A DNA stretch of 6,958 nucleotides from Nitrospira lenta (lineage in GTDB: Bacteria > Nitrospirota > Nitrospiria > Nitrospirales > Nitrospiraceae), in NCBI GenBank assembly GCA_945906715.1, contig CAMDRK010000130.1, positions 1 to 6,958 on the forward strand, written 5' to 3'. Below, piece by piece: positions 1-6,311 of this stretch (positions are counted from its first letter, which is position 1; every line of letters starts with the position of its first letter). Position numbers and translations under genes: made by a program. The notes beneath the pieces are model-generated. The model saw nothing but the letters and a program-made list of their open reading frames with translations, was not told the DNA's origin and searched no databases.

Positions 1-521
1 CCCCCTGCCGATTGCACCACGCCTTCCTTGACCGTCTCGCGAGTACGAAAATTGACCGCGCCCGCCGTGGCAAAATCTCCATACTCGGGCAGATAAGATC
101 CCTTGTGCACATCAATCCCTTCAATCGTCTCCGGAATGATGAAGTTCAAGTCGGTATAGCCCTGGCCATGCGCATGAGAGCGCAGGTTAATCGGCATGCC
201 GTCGGAAAAGAACGCGACATCGGTGCCGTGATCCGCGTCGAACCCGCGCAGAAAATATTGATCGGCCTTGCCTGCGCCGCCGGAGTGCTCGACTGCGATG
301 AACCCTGGAATCAAACGCAGCACCTGCACCGGACGCCCTTGCGGTTGAAGTAGAAGCTCTTTGTCAGGGATAAACTGTTGGGAAGACGCGGCCACCGGAC
401 GCGTGCCAACGATGGACACCTCCGGCACGTCGACGATGTCGTCGTCAGGAGCGTGGGCGAACGCGGAGGAGACAACGACCAGAAGCGCGGCGAGAGGGAA
501 GAAGAGGCTGATGACACTCAC
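1..521 (-). CDS. TonB-dependent outer-membrane receptor, N-terminal part (cut by window edge)
   Basis: Only about the first 173 residues are inside the window; the barrel lies beyond position 1. Reading down from a GTG at 521, residues 1-24 form a signal peptide with a hydrophobic core (LFFPLAALLVVV) and an A-H-A cleavage site. A short acidic segment follows, then EVSIVGTRP (34-42), which matches the segment preceding the plug domain in this family. The plug covers roughly residues 46-160 and shows QVLRLIPGF, FLRGFDADHGTDV, DGMPINLRSHAHGQGY and the closing G-A-V-N-F. Such proteins import metal chelates or other scarce solutes across the outer membrane using TonB/ExbBD energy. The GTG was chosen because it gives a clean signal peptide and no ATG/GTG lies in frame just upstream. 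It has no well-placed ribosome site, so translation is probably coupled to nikR, which ends 8 bases earlier. The nikR linkage suggests a nickel complex as substrate (inference). Confidence 0.9.
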   Translation of the reverse strand, partial: MSVISLFFPLAALLVVVSSAFAHAPDDDIVDVPEVSIVGTRPVAASSQQFIPDKELLLQPQGRPVQVLRLIPGFIAVEHSGGAGKADQYFLRGFDADHGTDVAFFSDGMPINLRSHAHGQGYTDLNFIIPETIEGIDVHKGSYLPEYGDFATAGAVNFRTRETVKEGVVQSAG

Positions 522-529
522 GAGGGCGC

Positions 530-946
530 TCAGCTCAAACCTTTTCCCGTAGTGGTGGTCGCCAGCTTCCCGTGCTTGACACCCTTGGTCCCGATGAGGG
601 TGTCGGCAACTTTCTTGATGGCAGAGCCTTTACCCTTCACGACCAACACTTCTAAGCAATGGTCATGGTCGAGATGCACGTGCATCCCCGACAAAATGAG
701 GGGCTGATAGCGGTGCTGAATATCGGTGAGCTTTCTGGTCAAATCGCGCACATGATGGTCGTACACGAACGTGATCGTGCCGACCGTCTCTTTATCGTCA
801 TCCCATTCCTGCCCGACCAGGTTGTCCCGGATCAAGTCTCGTAGCGCCTCAGAGCGGTTGGTATATTTTCGCTTCTTGATGTGCAGATCGAAATCGTCGA
901 GCAGATGATGGTCCAACGACACTCCAAACCGAATAAGCTTCTTCAT
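530..946 (-). CDS. nikR: Nickel-responsive transcriptional regulator NikR
   Basis: This 138-residue protein has the family's usual length. Residues 1-45 form the ribbon-helix-helix DNA-binding domain (KKLIRFGVSLDHHLLDDFD, then YTNRSEALRDLIRD). Residues 55-133 form the ACT-like nickel-binding and tetramerisation domain. The four residues that bind high-affinity nickel in E. coli NikR (His76, His87, His89, Cys95) correspond here to His78, His89, His91 and Cys97, in Q-H-R and HVHLDHDHCLE, so metal binding should be intact. In this family Ni(II) binding turns the tetramer into a repressor of nickel uptake genes. The ATG at 946 follows GAGG with a 5-base gap. The gene is the first of a tight pair with the TonB receptor, and a repeat-type operator sits about 13-39 bases upstream, which suggests autoregulation and co-repression. 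The first ten residues resemble the Helicobacter-type N-terminus (IRFGVSL) more than the E. coli type. Confidence 0.95.
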   Translation of the reverse strand: MKKLIRFGVSLDHHLLDDFDLHIKKRKYTNRSEALRDLIRDNLVGQEWDDDKETVGTITFVYDHHVRDLTRKLTDIQHRYQPLILSGMHVHLDHDHCLEVLVVKGKGSAIKKVADTLIGTKGVKHGKLATTTTGKGLS

Positions 947-958
947 GGCCGCCTCGTA

Positions 959-985
959 GTAGCACGTTTATATGAAACGTAGCAC
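959..985 (-). promoter_or_regulatory. Candidate NikR operator overlapping the nikR promoter
   Basis: Read on the minus strand, the heptamer GTGCTAC occurs twice in the same orientation (985-979 and 965-959), separated by 13 bases. The spacer is nearly palindromic: ACGTTT (980-975) and AAACGT (969-964) pair around five central bases. A -10-like TATAAA lies inside it (972-967). No convincing -35 is present; TTGCGA at 992-987 is only 14 bases away. GTGCTAC differs by one base from GTGTTAC, a NikR half-site I recall from Geobacter, where half-sites are tandem with 13-14 base spacing. E. coli NikR instead uses an inverted repeat. The position just upstream of the nikR start fits autorepression. 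The assignment to NikR is inference. Confidence 0.5.
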
Positions 986-1408
986 TTCGCAAGGCGCAAA
1001 TCAATTCAGCCTCAACACAATCAAGCAGGGGGAATACTCGCTGGAATCTATTCTTTCAACAAGCGAGGGCTAACTCGGACAGCGGACAACAATCGAGGGC
1101 TTAAACTTTCCTCGCCTTCCCAAGAGGGAGCGGCCAAGGCTGCCCTTTACTGCGCGCATCGAACAATATACATGATCCATCCAAGCTTGCTCGTTCTCTG
1201 TCCAGGGATGGGGGCTGATTGATCTTCCACTGCGCGCGTTCAACGAGGGGAGTCCGCGACCGCGCGTTGCGCGAGCACAGAAGATCATCAGGCTCCATCC
1301 CCTCCTCTGCTCTGCGAGCAAGAAGGGCGCCTGGCCGCTCCCTCCCCATTCTTCTGAGACCGCGCGGTGCACGAGCACAGGAGACCGTCTAGTCTGCCCT
1401 CTCCACTC
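986..1408. other. Gene-free spacer between htrA and nikR
   Basis: No convincing gene lies in this stretch. The longest open frames (minus strand, within 1070-1378) start on GTG inside a repeat, lack a ribosome site and encode low-complexity Arg/Ser/Gly-rich peptides with no recognisable domain. The part nearest nikR (986-1070) is AT-richer and should hold upstream promoter sequence. The part from about 1080 to 1400 is GC-rich and contains related GCGCG-centred segments (near 1151, 1231, 1261 and 1361), some able to fold into short hairpins such as CGCGC-GTT-GCGCG at 1261-1273. No clear terminator with a T-run is visible after the htrA stop codon. Confidence 0.6.
1258..1386. repeat. Pair of 29-bp GC-rich direct repeats with 100-bp period
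   Basis: Positions 1258-1286 and 1358-1386 match at 25 of 29 bases without gaps. Both begin GACCGCGCG and share CGAGCACAG, and they start exactly 100 bases apart. Each copy can form a small hairpin: CGCGC/GCGCG in the first and GTGC/GCAC in the second. Looser relatives with a CTGCGCGC core lie near 1149 and 1229. The spacing and partial decay suggest an old duplication of a longer unit or members of a dispersed intergenic family. No function is evident. Confidence 0.65.
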
Positions 1409-2821
1409 TTATTCGCCCTGCACGGGAATATACATGACGTTCCCCTGCCGATTGATCAGCAGGAGGGCTAGGCTAGATGGCTTGATCAGGTCGGCCAGTC
1501 GCTGAAATGCGTCGAAGTTGTGAATGGGCTGACGATTCAGCTCCATCACCACATCGCCGGGCTGGAGGCCGGAAGATTCGGCCAGGCTGCCTTCTTCGAT
1601 GTCAGTCACCACCACCCCGCTGCTGACAGACAGATCCATCTGCCGGGCCAACGGCGCAGTCACATCGTCGAAAATGACGCCGGAGAGCGGATGGGCCGTG
1701 GCAGCTGAAGTCGAAGCAGCTTGGTTCTTCTTGGTCCGTTCACGCGGCGCCTCCTGCACAACCAAGTCAGCCTGGTACGGTTTACTCTCGCGCATGAGAT
1801 CCAGCCGGTGCTTGCTCCCGATCGTCGACGCGGCCACGAGGTTCCGAAGATGTCCGCTGTCCATCACGTCGCGCCCATCGAATCGCACAACCACATCCCC
1901 GCGCTTGAGCCCGGCCTTTTCGGCGGACCCTTTCGGCTGCACATCGGTCACGATCGCACCCTTCACATCGGGGAGACGAAAGACCTTGCCTAGCTGAGGC
2001 GAAACATCTTGTGTCGAGGCGCCGAGGAACCCGCGGACCACATGACCGGTCTTGAGCAGGCTCTGCATGGCAGACCGGGCCATTTTGCTCGGGATGGCAA
2101 AGCCCACACCGACGCTCCCGCCTGTGGGGCTGGCAATCGCGGTATTGATCCCCACCAATTCTCCGTTGAGGGTCACCAAGGCCCCGCCGGAATTGCCTGG
2201 ATTGATGGGGGCATCGGTTTGAATAAAATCTTCGAAGTCGGCGACACCGACATCGGCGCGACCGACAGCACTCACGATGCCAAACGTCACACTGCGACTT
2301 AACCCAAGCGGGTTCCCGATCGCGAGCACAAATTCGCCGACGGCGAGCGTACTCGAATCCCCCCACGTGACTGTCGGGAGATTGGTCGCCTGAATTTTCA
2401 CCACAGCCACGTCGGTCTTTGGATCGGTAGCCACCACTCGTCCTTTGAATTGCCGCCGGTCGGCGAGAATCACTTCCACATCGACTGCATCGGCAATGAC
2501 ATGGTTATTCGTCATAATGTAGCCGTCCGGCGAAACAATGACGCCGGAACCCTGGCCATATTGCCGCCGCGACGGGACATCCTTGAACAGTCCGAACGGC
2601 AGCGCTTCGTCACTGAATGCCTGATCGCGGACCATCACCGTGGAGGCAATGCTGACGACAGCGGGGATCACTTTCGTCGCGGTCGACTTGATCTGCGCCT
2701 GAAGTTCACCACCCCCGGCCACAGGAATCACACGGCTCCCGGCCAGAGCTGTTCCAGCAACCATCGAACTCCCAACAAGGAGCCCAAGCACGATCCGCAA
2801 TAGACAATTGGGTCCTAACAC
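1409..2821 (-). CDS. HtrA/DegP-like periplasmic serine protease (Do family)
   Basis: This 470-residue protein is close to E. coli DegP in length and domain order. Residues 1-27 form a Sec signal peptide with a hydrophobic core (LLRIVLGLLVG) and a cleavage site after A-L-A. The trypsin-like domain spans roughly 40-260. Its catalytic triad is visible as His107 (MTNNHVIADA), Asp137 (PKTDVAVVKI) and Ser211 (NPGNSGGAL). Two PDZ domains follow: PDZ1 at about 263-355 (RGFLGAST, KAGLKRGDVVVRFDG) and PDZ2 at about 380-468 (ESSGLQPGDVVMELNR). They are joined by a charged, Ala/Ser-rich linker (about 358-377). Such proteins assemble into oligomers that degrade or chaperone misfolded envelope proteins. 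Translation starts at GTG, supported by GAAAGGA seven bases upstream. The gene lies 193 bases downstream of the copper ATPase on the same strand, with a large palindrome between them. DegP, DegQ and MucD cannot be told apart here. Confidence 0.95.
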   Translation of the reverse strand: MLGPNCLLRIVLGLLVGSSMVAGTALAGSRVIPVAGGGELQAQIKSTATKVIPAVVSIASTVMVRDQAFSDEALPFGLFKDVPSRRQYGQGSGVIVSPDGYIMTNNHVIADAVDVEVILADRRQFKGRVVATDPKTDVAVVKIQATNLPTVTWGDSSTLAVGEFVLAIGNPLGLSRSVTFGIVSAVGRADVGVADFEDFIQTDAPINPGNSGGALVTLNGELVGINTAIASPTGGSVGVGFAIPSKMARSAMQSLLKTGHVVRGFLGASTQDVSPQLGKVFRLPDVKGAIVTDVQPKGSAEKAGLKRGDVVVRFDGRDVMDSGHLRNLVAASTIGSKHRLDLMRESKPYQADLVVQEAPRERTKKNQAASTSAATAHPLSGVIFDDVTAPLARQMDLSVSSGVVVTDIEEGSLAESSGLQPGDVVMELNRQPIHNFDAFQRLADLIKPSSLALLLINRQGNVMYIPVQGE

Positions 2822-2835
2822 GCCACGGTCCTTTC
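2819..2835 (-). promoter_or_regulatory. Ribosome binding site and GTG start of the HtrA gene
   Basis: On the minus strand GAAAGGA (2835-2829) stands seven bases before GTG (2821-2819). Another GTG between them (2827-2825) is in a different frame and meets TAG at its third codon, so it cannot be the start. This fixes the protease start and leaves a full signal peptide. The site begins only 14 bases from the T-run that follows the large hairpin, so leader folding could affect it. Confidence 0.75.
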
Positions 2836-2848
2836 TAGCAGGATGCTG

Positions 2849-2975
2849 AAAAAGCCTGTCTCGTCTATCTGGTCTGTCTAGTCTATTCGGTCTGTCTGGT
2901 TCATCTGGTTAGTTTCGTTCAACCAGACAGACGAGACAGACCGAATAGACCAGATAGACCAGTCAGACTGACGGC
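2849..2975 (-). terminator. Possible terminator or attenuator formed by the palindrome plus TTTTT
   Basis: In the direction of transcription (minus strand), the palindrome is followed by TTTTT at 2853-2849. This tract directly abuts the extended GCC/GGC closing pairs, a layout compatible with intrinsic termination after the ATPase gene. The stem is far longer and less GC-rich than a classical terminator and the T-run is short. It also lies only about 28 bases before the protease start codon, so if it terminates fully the protease gene has little room for its own promoter. Partial read-through or attenuation is an alternative. Confidence 0.35.
2854..2975. repeat. Long imperfect palindrome built of short tandem GTCTRTCTGG-like units
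   Basis: The arms 2863-2910 and 2921-2968 are both 48 bases long and pair without gaps at about 40 of 48 positions around a 10-base loop (2911-2920). The best part is a perfect 17-bp stem, 2881-2897 with 2934-2950. With a one-base bulge the stem can extend outward to GCC (2854-2856) and GGC (2973-2975). Each arm is itself repetitive: the left arm is almost pure C/T/G with recurring GTCTGTCT, GTCTATC and TCTGG words, and the right arm mirrors it as AGACAGACC-type words. The element fills most of the 193-base gap between the copper ATPase stop and the protease start. I recall similar intergenic palindromes in Nitrospira genomes (memory only). Confidence 0.85.
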
Positions 2976-3014
2976 AAACGACTGTAGCCTAACACGCGTG
3001 ACTCAGAGGCGCAC

Positions 3015-5555
3015 TTACAATTCCACATGGCGCAGGCGAAGGGCATTGGAGATCACGGAGACGGAGCTGAAGGTCATAGCGGCGCTGGCAATCATGGGAC
3101 TCAATAGTATCCCCCAGACCGGATAGAGCGCGCCTGCCGCGATCGGCACGCCGATCACGTTATAGAGAAAGGCAAACAAAAGATTTTGCCGAATATTCCT
3201 CATCGTGGCTTGACTGAGCCTTCGCGCACGGAGCAGCCCGCGCAGATCGCCCTTCACCAGCGTCATCCCCGCGCTCTCAATGGCCGTATCGGTTCCCGTT
3301 CCCATGGCAATCCCGACATCGGCCAAGGCCAGAGCTGGGGCATCGTTAATGCCGTCTCCGGCCATCGCCACCATCAGGCCTTGCGACTTGAGACGGGCAA
3401 CGATCTGCCCCTTTTGGTCAGGCAAGACTTCAGCCATGACCTCCTCAATACCGAGTTGCCTGGCCACGGCATCTGCCGTATCGCGATGGTCACCTGTCAC
3501 CATGACGACGTGAATGCCTTCGGCCTTGAGCGCCTGCACCGCGTCGCGAGTGGAGGCTTTGATCGGATCTGCCACGCCAAGCACACCGGCAGCCTGCTCA
3601 TCGATGGAGACAAACAGGATCGTTTGCCCTTCACGTCGAAGCGAAGCAATTTCGTCATCCAACTGCGCGAGGCTCTGGCCGGATACTCGAACCTCGTTTC
3701 GCATGAATGCTGCCGTCCCGATAGCGACACGACGACCAGTGACCATCCCAGTCACACCCTTCCCCGTCACCGAACGAAACTGCTGGACCGGGACAAAGAC
3801 GATCCCTCGCCCTTCCGCTCCCGCCACTACCGCTGAAGCCAGCGGGTGTTCGCTGCTCCGCTCAAGGCTCGCCGCAAATCGCAACAGATCGACTTCGGAC
3901 CAAGGTGGCACGGCCAGTACCGACAATAATTTCGGCTTGCCCTCCGTGAGGGTTCCAGTCTTATCGATGACGAGCGTATTCACTTTGCCGAATACCTCCA
4001 ACGCTTCAGCCTTCTTCACCAAGACACCCACCGTTGCCCCACGACCGGTCCCAACCATGATCGACATCGGCGTCGCCAATCCCAGCGCGCAGGGGCAGGC
4101 AATAATCAGGACCGCCACGGCATTGACCAGCGCATAGGCCAACTTCGGCTCCGGGCCCCAGATCGCCCAGGCCGCTGCCGTAATCAGCGCCGCAGTTACA
4201 ACCAGCGGGACAAAGTACGATGCTGTCACATCGGCGAGGCGCTGGATCGGCGCCCGGCTCCGTTGCGCCTCACTGACCATCTGCACGATCCGCGCAAGCA
4301 TCGTGTCTCGCCCGACTCGTTCGGCGACCATCACCATCCCGCCTGTGCCGTTGATGGTCCCTCCGGTCACCCGTATCCCAACTGATTTCTCGACAGGAAT
4401 CGACTCCCCCGTGATCATGGATTCATCCACAGCAGTCGTACCTTCTTCGACCATCCCGTCTACCGGCACTCGCTCTCCCGGCCTGACGCGCAGCCGATGG
4501 CCCACTCGAATGTGCTCGAGCGGCACATCTTCTTCCTGTCCCTCCGGCATGATCAGCCTGGCTGTCTTTGGCGCAAGCCGAAGCAAGGCACGAATCGCGG
4601 AGCTCGTCTGACTTCGAGCCCTCAACTCAAGGACCTGGCCAAGCAGGACAAGCAGCGTAATGATGGCCGCGGCCTCGAAATAGACCGCGATCGAGCCGTC
4701 ATGCAGTCGAAATGAACTGGGAAGCAACGTCGGCGCGACCGTGGCAAGAGTGCTGTAACCATAGGCTGCGCCCGTTCCCATAGCAATGAGCGTAAACATG
4801 TTGGGAGCCCTGTTTATCACCGAGCTCCATCCTCGCTGAAAAAACGGCCAGCCGCCCCAGAGCACCACCGGCGTTGCCAGCAGCCATTGCACCCAGTTCC
4901 TCGTCAAACCGGTGAGGGCCTGCGGAAGTGACAAGCCGGGCACCATATCGGCCATGGCCAGAAGCATGACCAAAATGGAAGGTCCGAGACAGATCCAAAA
5001 CCGCCTGGCCATGTCCTCAAGCTCGGGATTCCGTTCATCTTCGAGCGAGATGAGTTTGGGTTCCAACGCCATCCCGCAAATCCGGCAGGCTCCTGGTTTG
5101 GTCTCAAGCACCTCCGGGTCCATCGGACAGATGTACTCGACCACTCCACCGGATGGTACCGGCATGACGAGCGGAGCACGCTGCTCAGGAGGAGTCAGAT
5201 AGTGGATCGGATCAATCCGAAACTTGGCGAGACAGCTCGTCGCGCAAAAATGGTAGGTCTTCCCTTGATACTCATAAGATCCGGCTGCCGTGGCCGGCTG
5301 CACGGTCATCCCGCACACGGGATCGATGGAGGCAGGCCCGGTCACAGCCGGCGCAAGCTGCATCATCGGAAGGGGTCTTCTTGTGGTCGGCTTAGCGGAA
5401 CTCACTGGCAGTGGCTGGATCGCCTGCTCCGGATTTGCCTTGAATCGTTCCAGGCAGAACAAGCCGCAAAAGTAATAGCGTTGCCCTTGATGGTCGTGAC
5501 TTCCGGCTGCCGTAGCCGGATCGACCGTCATCCCGCAGATTGGATCGATCGCCAT
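3015..5555 (-). CDS. Copper-type P1B ATPase with two YHS domains and a heavy-metal-binding domain
   Basis: This 846-residue membrane pump uses ATP to export a soft metal, most likely Cu+, from the cytoplasm. Two YHS domains come first: residues 1-46 (Cys7, Cys30, Cys34) and 76-121 (Cys81, Cys104, Cys108). A short heavy-metal-binding domain follows at about 139-168 (YICPMDPEV, Cys143, Cys157, Cys160). The first membrane helices lie between about 186 and 310. The actuator motif T-G-E is at 382-384. The ion-binding motif C-P-C is at 487-489 (IIACPCALGLATP). The phosphorylated Asp531 lies in DKTGTLTEG, SEHPL is at 568-572, and GDGINDAP is at 733-740. Late-helix residues Tyr798-Asn799 and Met827...Ser830-Ser831 agree with the Cu+ (P1B-1) subgroup. 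No ferredoxin-like HMA domain is present. The ATG at 5555 follows GAGGA with about 3 bases between. It lies between a Dsb-like gene and an HtrA-like gene on the same strand. Silver transport is an alternative. Confidence 0.95.
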   Translation of the reverse strand: MAIDPICGMTVDPATAAGSHDHQGQRYYFCGLFCLERFKANPEQAIQPLPVSSAKPTTRRPLPMMQLAPAVTGPASIDPVCGMTVQPATAAGSYEYQGKTYHFCATSCLAKFRIDPIHYLTPPEQRAPLVMPVPSGGVVEYICPMDPEVLETKPGACRICGMALEPKLISLEDERNPELEDMARRFWICLGPSILVMLLAMADMVPGLSLPQALTGLTRNWVQWLLATPVVLWGGWPFFQRGWSSVINRAPNMFTLIAMGTGAAYGYSTLATVAPTLLPSSFRLHDGSIAVYFEAAAIITLLVLLGQVLELRARSQTSSAIRALLRLAPKTARLIMPEGQEEDVPLEHIRVGHRLRVRPGERVPVDGMVEEGTTAVDESMITGESIPVEKSVGIRVTGGTINGTGGMVMVAERVGRDTMLARIVQMVSEAQRSRAPIQRLADVTASYFVPLVVTAALITAAAWAIWGPEPKLAYALVNAVAVLIIACPCALGLATPMSIMVGTGRGATVGVLVKKAEALEVFGKVNTLVIDKTGTLTEGKPKLLSVLAVPPWSEVDLLRFAASLERSSEHPLASAVVAGAEGRGIVFVPVQQFRSVTGKGVTGMVTGRRVAIGTAAFMRNEVRVSGQSLAQLDDEIASLRREGQTILFVSIDEQAAGVLGVADPIKASTRDAVQALKAEGIHVVMVTGDHRDTADAVARQLGIEEVMAEVLPDQKGQIVARLKSQGLMVAMAGDGINDAPALALADVGIAMGTGTDTAIESAGMTLVKGDLRGLLRARRLSQATMRNIRQNLLFAFLYNVIGVPIAAGALYPVWGILLSPMIASAAMTFSSVSVISNALRLRHVEL
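5193..5555 (-). repeat. Internal duplication encoding the two YHS domains
   Basis: The codons for residues 1-46 (5555-5418) and 76-121 (5330-5193) encode two copies of the same domain. Over the 28-residue core from I-D-P to the second-cysteine region, 20 residues are identical, including CGMTV and PATAAGS. The DNA is also alike, for example about 41 of 50 bases around 5508-5557 and 5288-5337. The two copies are joined by a Pro-rich linker of about 30 residues (47-75). Similarity at the DNA level suggests a fairly recent or gene-converted duplication within this gene. Confidence 0.8.
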
Positions 5556-5581
5556 CTTTCCTCGGAAGGAGTTTTGAGTTC

Positions 5582-5649
5582 AAAGTTCTGAGTTCTGAGT
5601 TACGGTGAGCCCGAAAACTTCGAACTTAGAACTCAGAACTCAGAACTTT
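5582..5649. repeat. Perfect 20-bp inverted repeat built of AGTTCTG heptamers
   Basis: Positions 5582-5601 are an exact reverse complement of 5630-5649, around a 28-base loop. The left arm is a run of the 7-base unit AGTTCTG with a decayed extra unit (GAGTTCA) just outside at 5575-5581. The right arm is the mirrored CAGAACT with an extra variant unit (GAACTTA) at 5622-5628. The element fills most of the 99-base gap between the Dsb-like stop and the ATPase start. The stem is AT-rich and has no good T-run after it in the direction of transcription, so a classical terminator is unlikely. It could be a processing or stability hairpin, or a dispersed palindromic element. Confidence 0.85.
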
Positions 5650-5654
5650 CGAGA

Positions 5655-6311
5655 TCACTTCTTCGCGTCGTTTTCAAGAATGCTGCGAATGACCGTAAAG
5701 ACATTTTCTTGTGTCATGTTCGCGCCATCGACTTTGATGTTGCCGTCCAACAAGATCGACGGAGTGGATGATACCTTAATCCGCTCTCCCCACCGCTTGC
5801 CGTTGTCAACAGCCTTGGCCGGCTTTCCACTGGCCATTCCTTCTTCAAACGCTTTCGGATCGAGTCCCACTTCCTTAATCAGAACTTCCCGTAGCGAACG
5901 ATCCAACACTCCATCGATTTTGTCTTTATGGATCGTGTGAAATAGGACCGTCTTCATTTCGTTGCCTTTACCCATCATCTTGGCCTGCTCATACATATCG
6001 AATGCCGTCGGGAGCTTTCCGCGAATGACGGGGAACCCGACCATCGTGATCTCTAACTTGTCACCGAATTCTTTCATGAGCAGCGGCACCGCTGCCTCAT
6101 CGAAGAGGTGACAATGCGGACAATAGAAGTCGGCAAACTCGATCAACTTCACTTTGCCTGGCGTATGCGTGGACACCTCACCCATCACGATTTCGTACTT
6201 GCCATTCAAAGCGAGTGGCACGGCGGTGGCCGGCGAGACCCAGAAGACGGCAACCGTCCATACAATCGCATAGACTGCCACGACCCATTGCATACACCGT
6301 CTGTTCACCAT
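5655..6311 (-). CDS. DsbA-like periplasmic thiol:disulfide oxidoreductase (thioredoxin fold)
   Basis: This 218-residue exported protein is about the length of DsbA precursors. Residues 1-30 form a signal peptide with a basic start (NRR), a hydrophobic stretch (WVVAVYAIVWTVAVFWV) and a likely cut after A-T-A. The thioredoxin-fold active site C64-P-H-C67 lies in FADFYCPHCHLF, and CPHC is the DsbA-type dipeptide. The cis-proline is Pro184 in SSTPSILLDG. An alpha-helical insert lies between them (about 100-165), as in DsbA. Such enzymes oxidise cysteine pairs in newly exported proteins. A DsbC/DsbG-like or metal-resistance role is possible, but the dimerisation domain of DsbC is absent. The ATG at 6311 has a strong AAAGGAG site five bases upstream. 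It is the first gene of the minus-strand group with the copper ATPase and HtrA, and is divergent from the lipoprotein gene. No DsbB or VKOR partner is in the window. Confidence 0.9.
   Translation of the reverse strand: MVNRRCMQWVVAVYAIVWTVAVFWVSPATAVPLALNGKYEIVMGEVSTHTPGKVKLIEFADFYCPHCHLFDEAAVPLLMKEFGDKLEITMVGFPVIRGKLPTAFDMYEQAKMMGKGNEMKTVLFHTIHKDKIDGVLDRSLREVLIKEVGLDPKAFEEGMASGKPAKAVDNGKRWGERIKVSSTPSILLDGNIKVDGANMTQENVFTVIRSILENDAKK

Noticed and set aside
1070..1378. Minus-strand open frame of 102 codons downstream of htrA
   Set aside because: It starts on GTG inside a repeat, has no ribosome site, and its Arg/Ser/Gly-rich product shows no domain. It is better explained as open frame through GC-rich repeat sequence, although a small gene cannot be fully excluded.
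1782..2366. Minus-strand 194-codon frame overlapping htrA
   Set aside because: It is an out-of-frame shadow, rich in Arg and Cys, inside the protease coding sequence that contains the intact catalytic triad.
2849..2975. CRISPR array reading of the short repeated words between the ATPase and protease genes
   Set aside because: The units are 7-10 bases, contiguous and arranged as opposed arms of one palindrome. There are no 23-47 base repeats with unique spacers and no cas genes.
3186..4137. Long plus-strand open frames (216 and 207 codons) across the ATPase gene
   Set aside because: They lie antisense to a gene with all P-type ATPase motifs intact, and their products show no recognisable domain, so they are shadows caused by codon bias.
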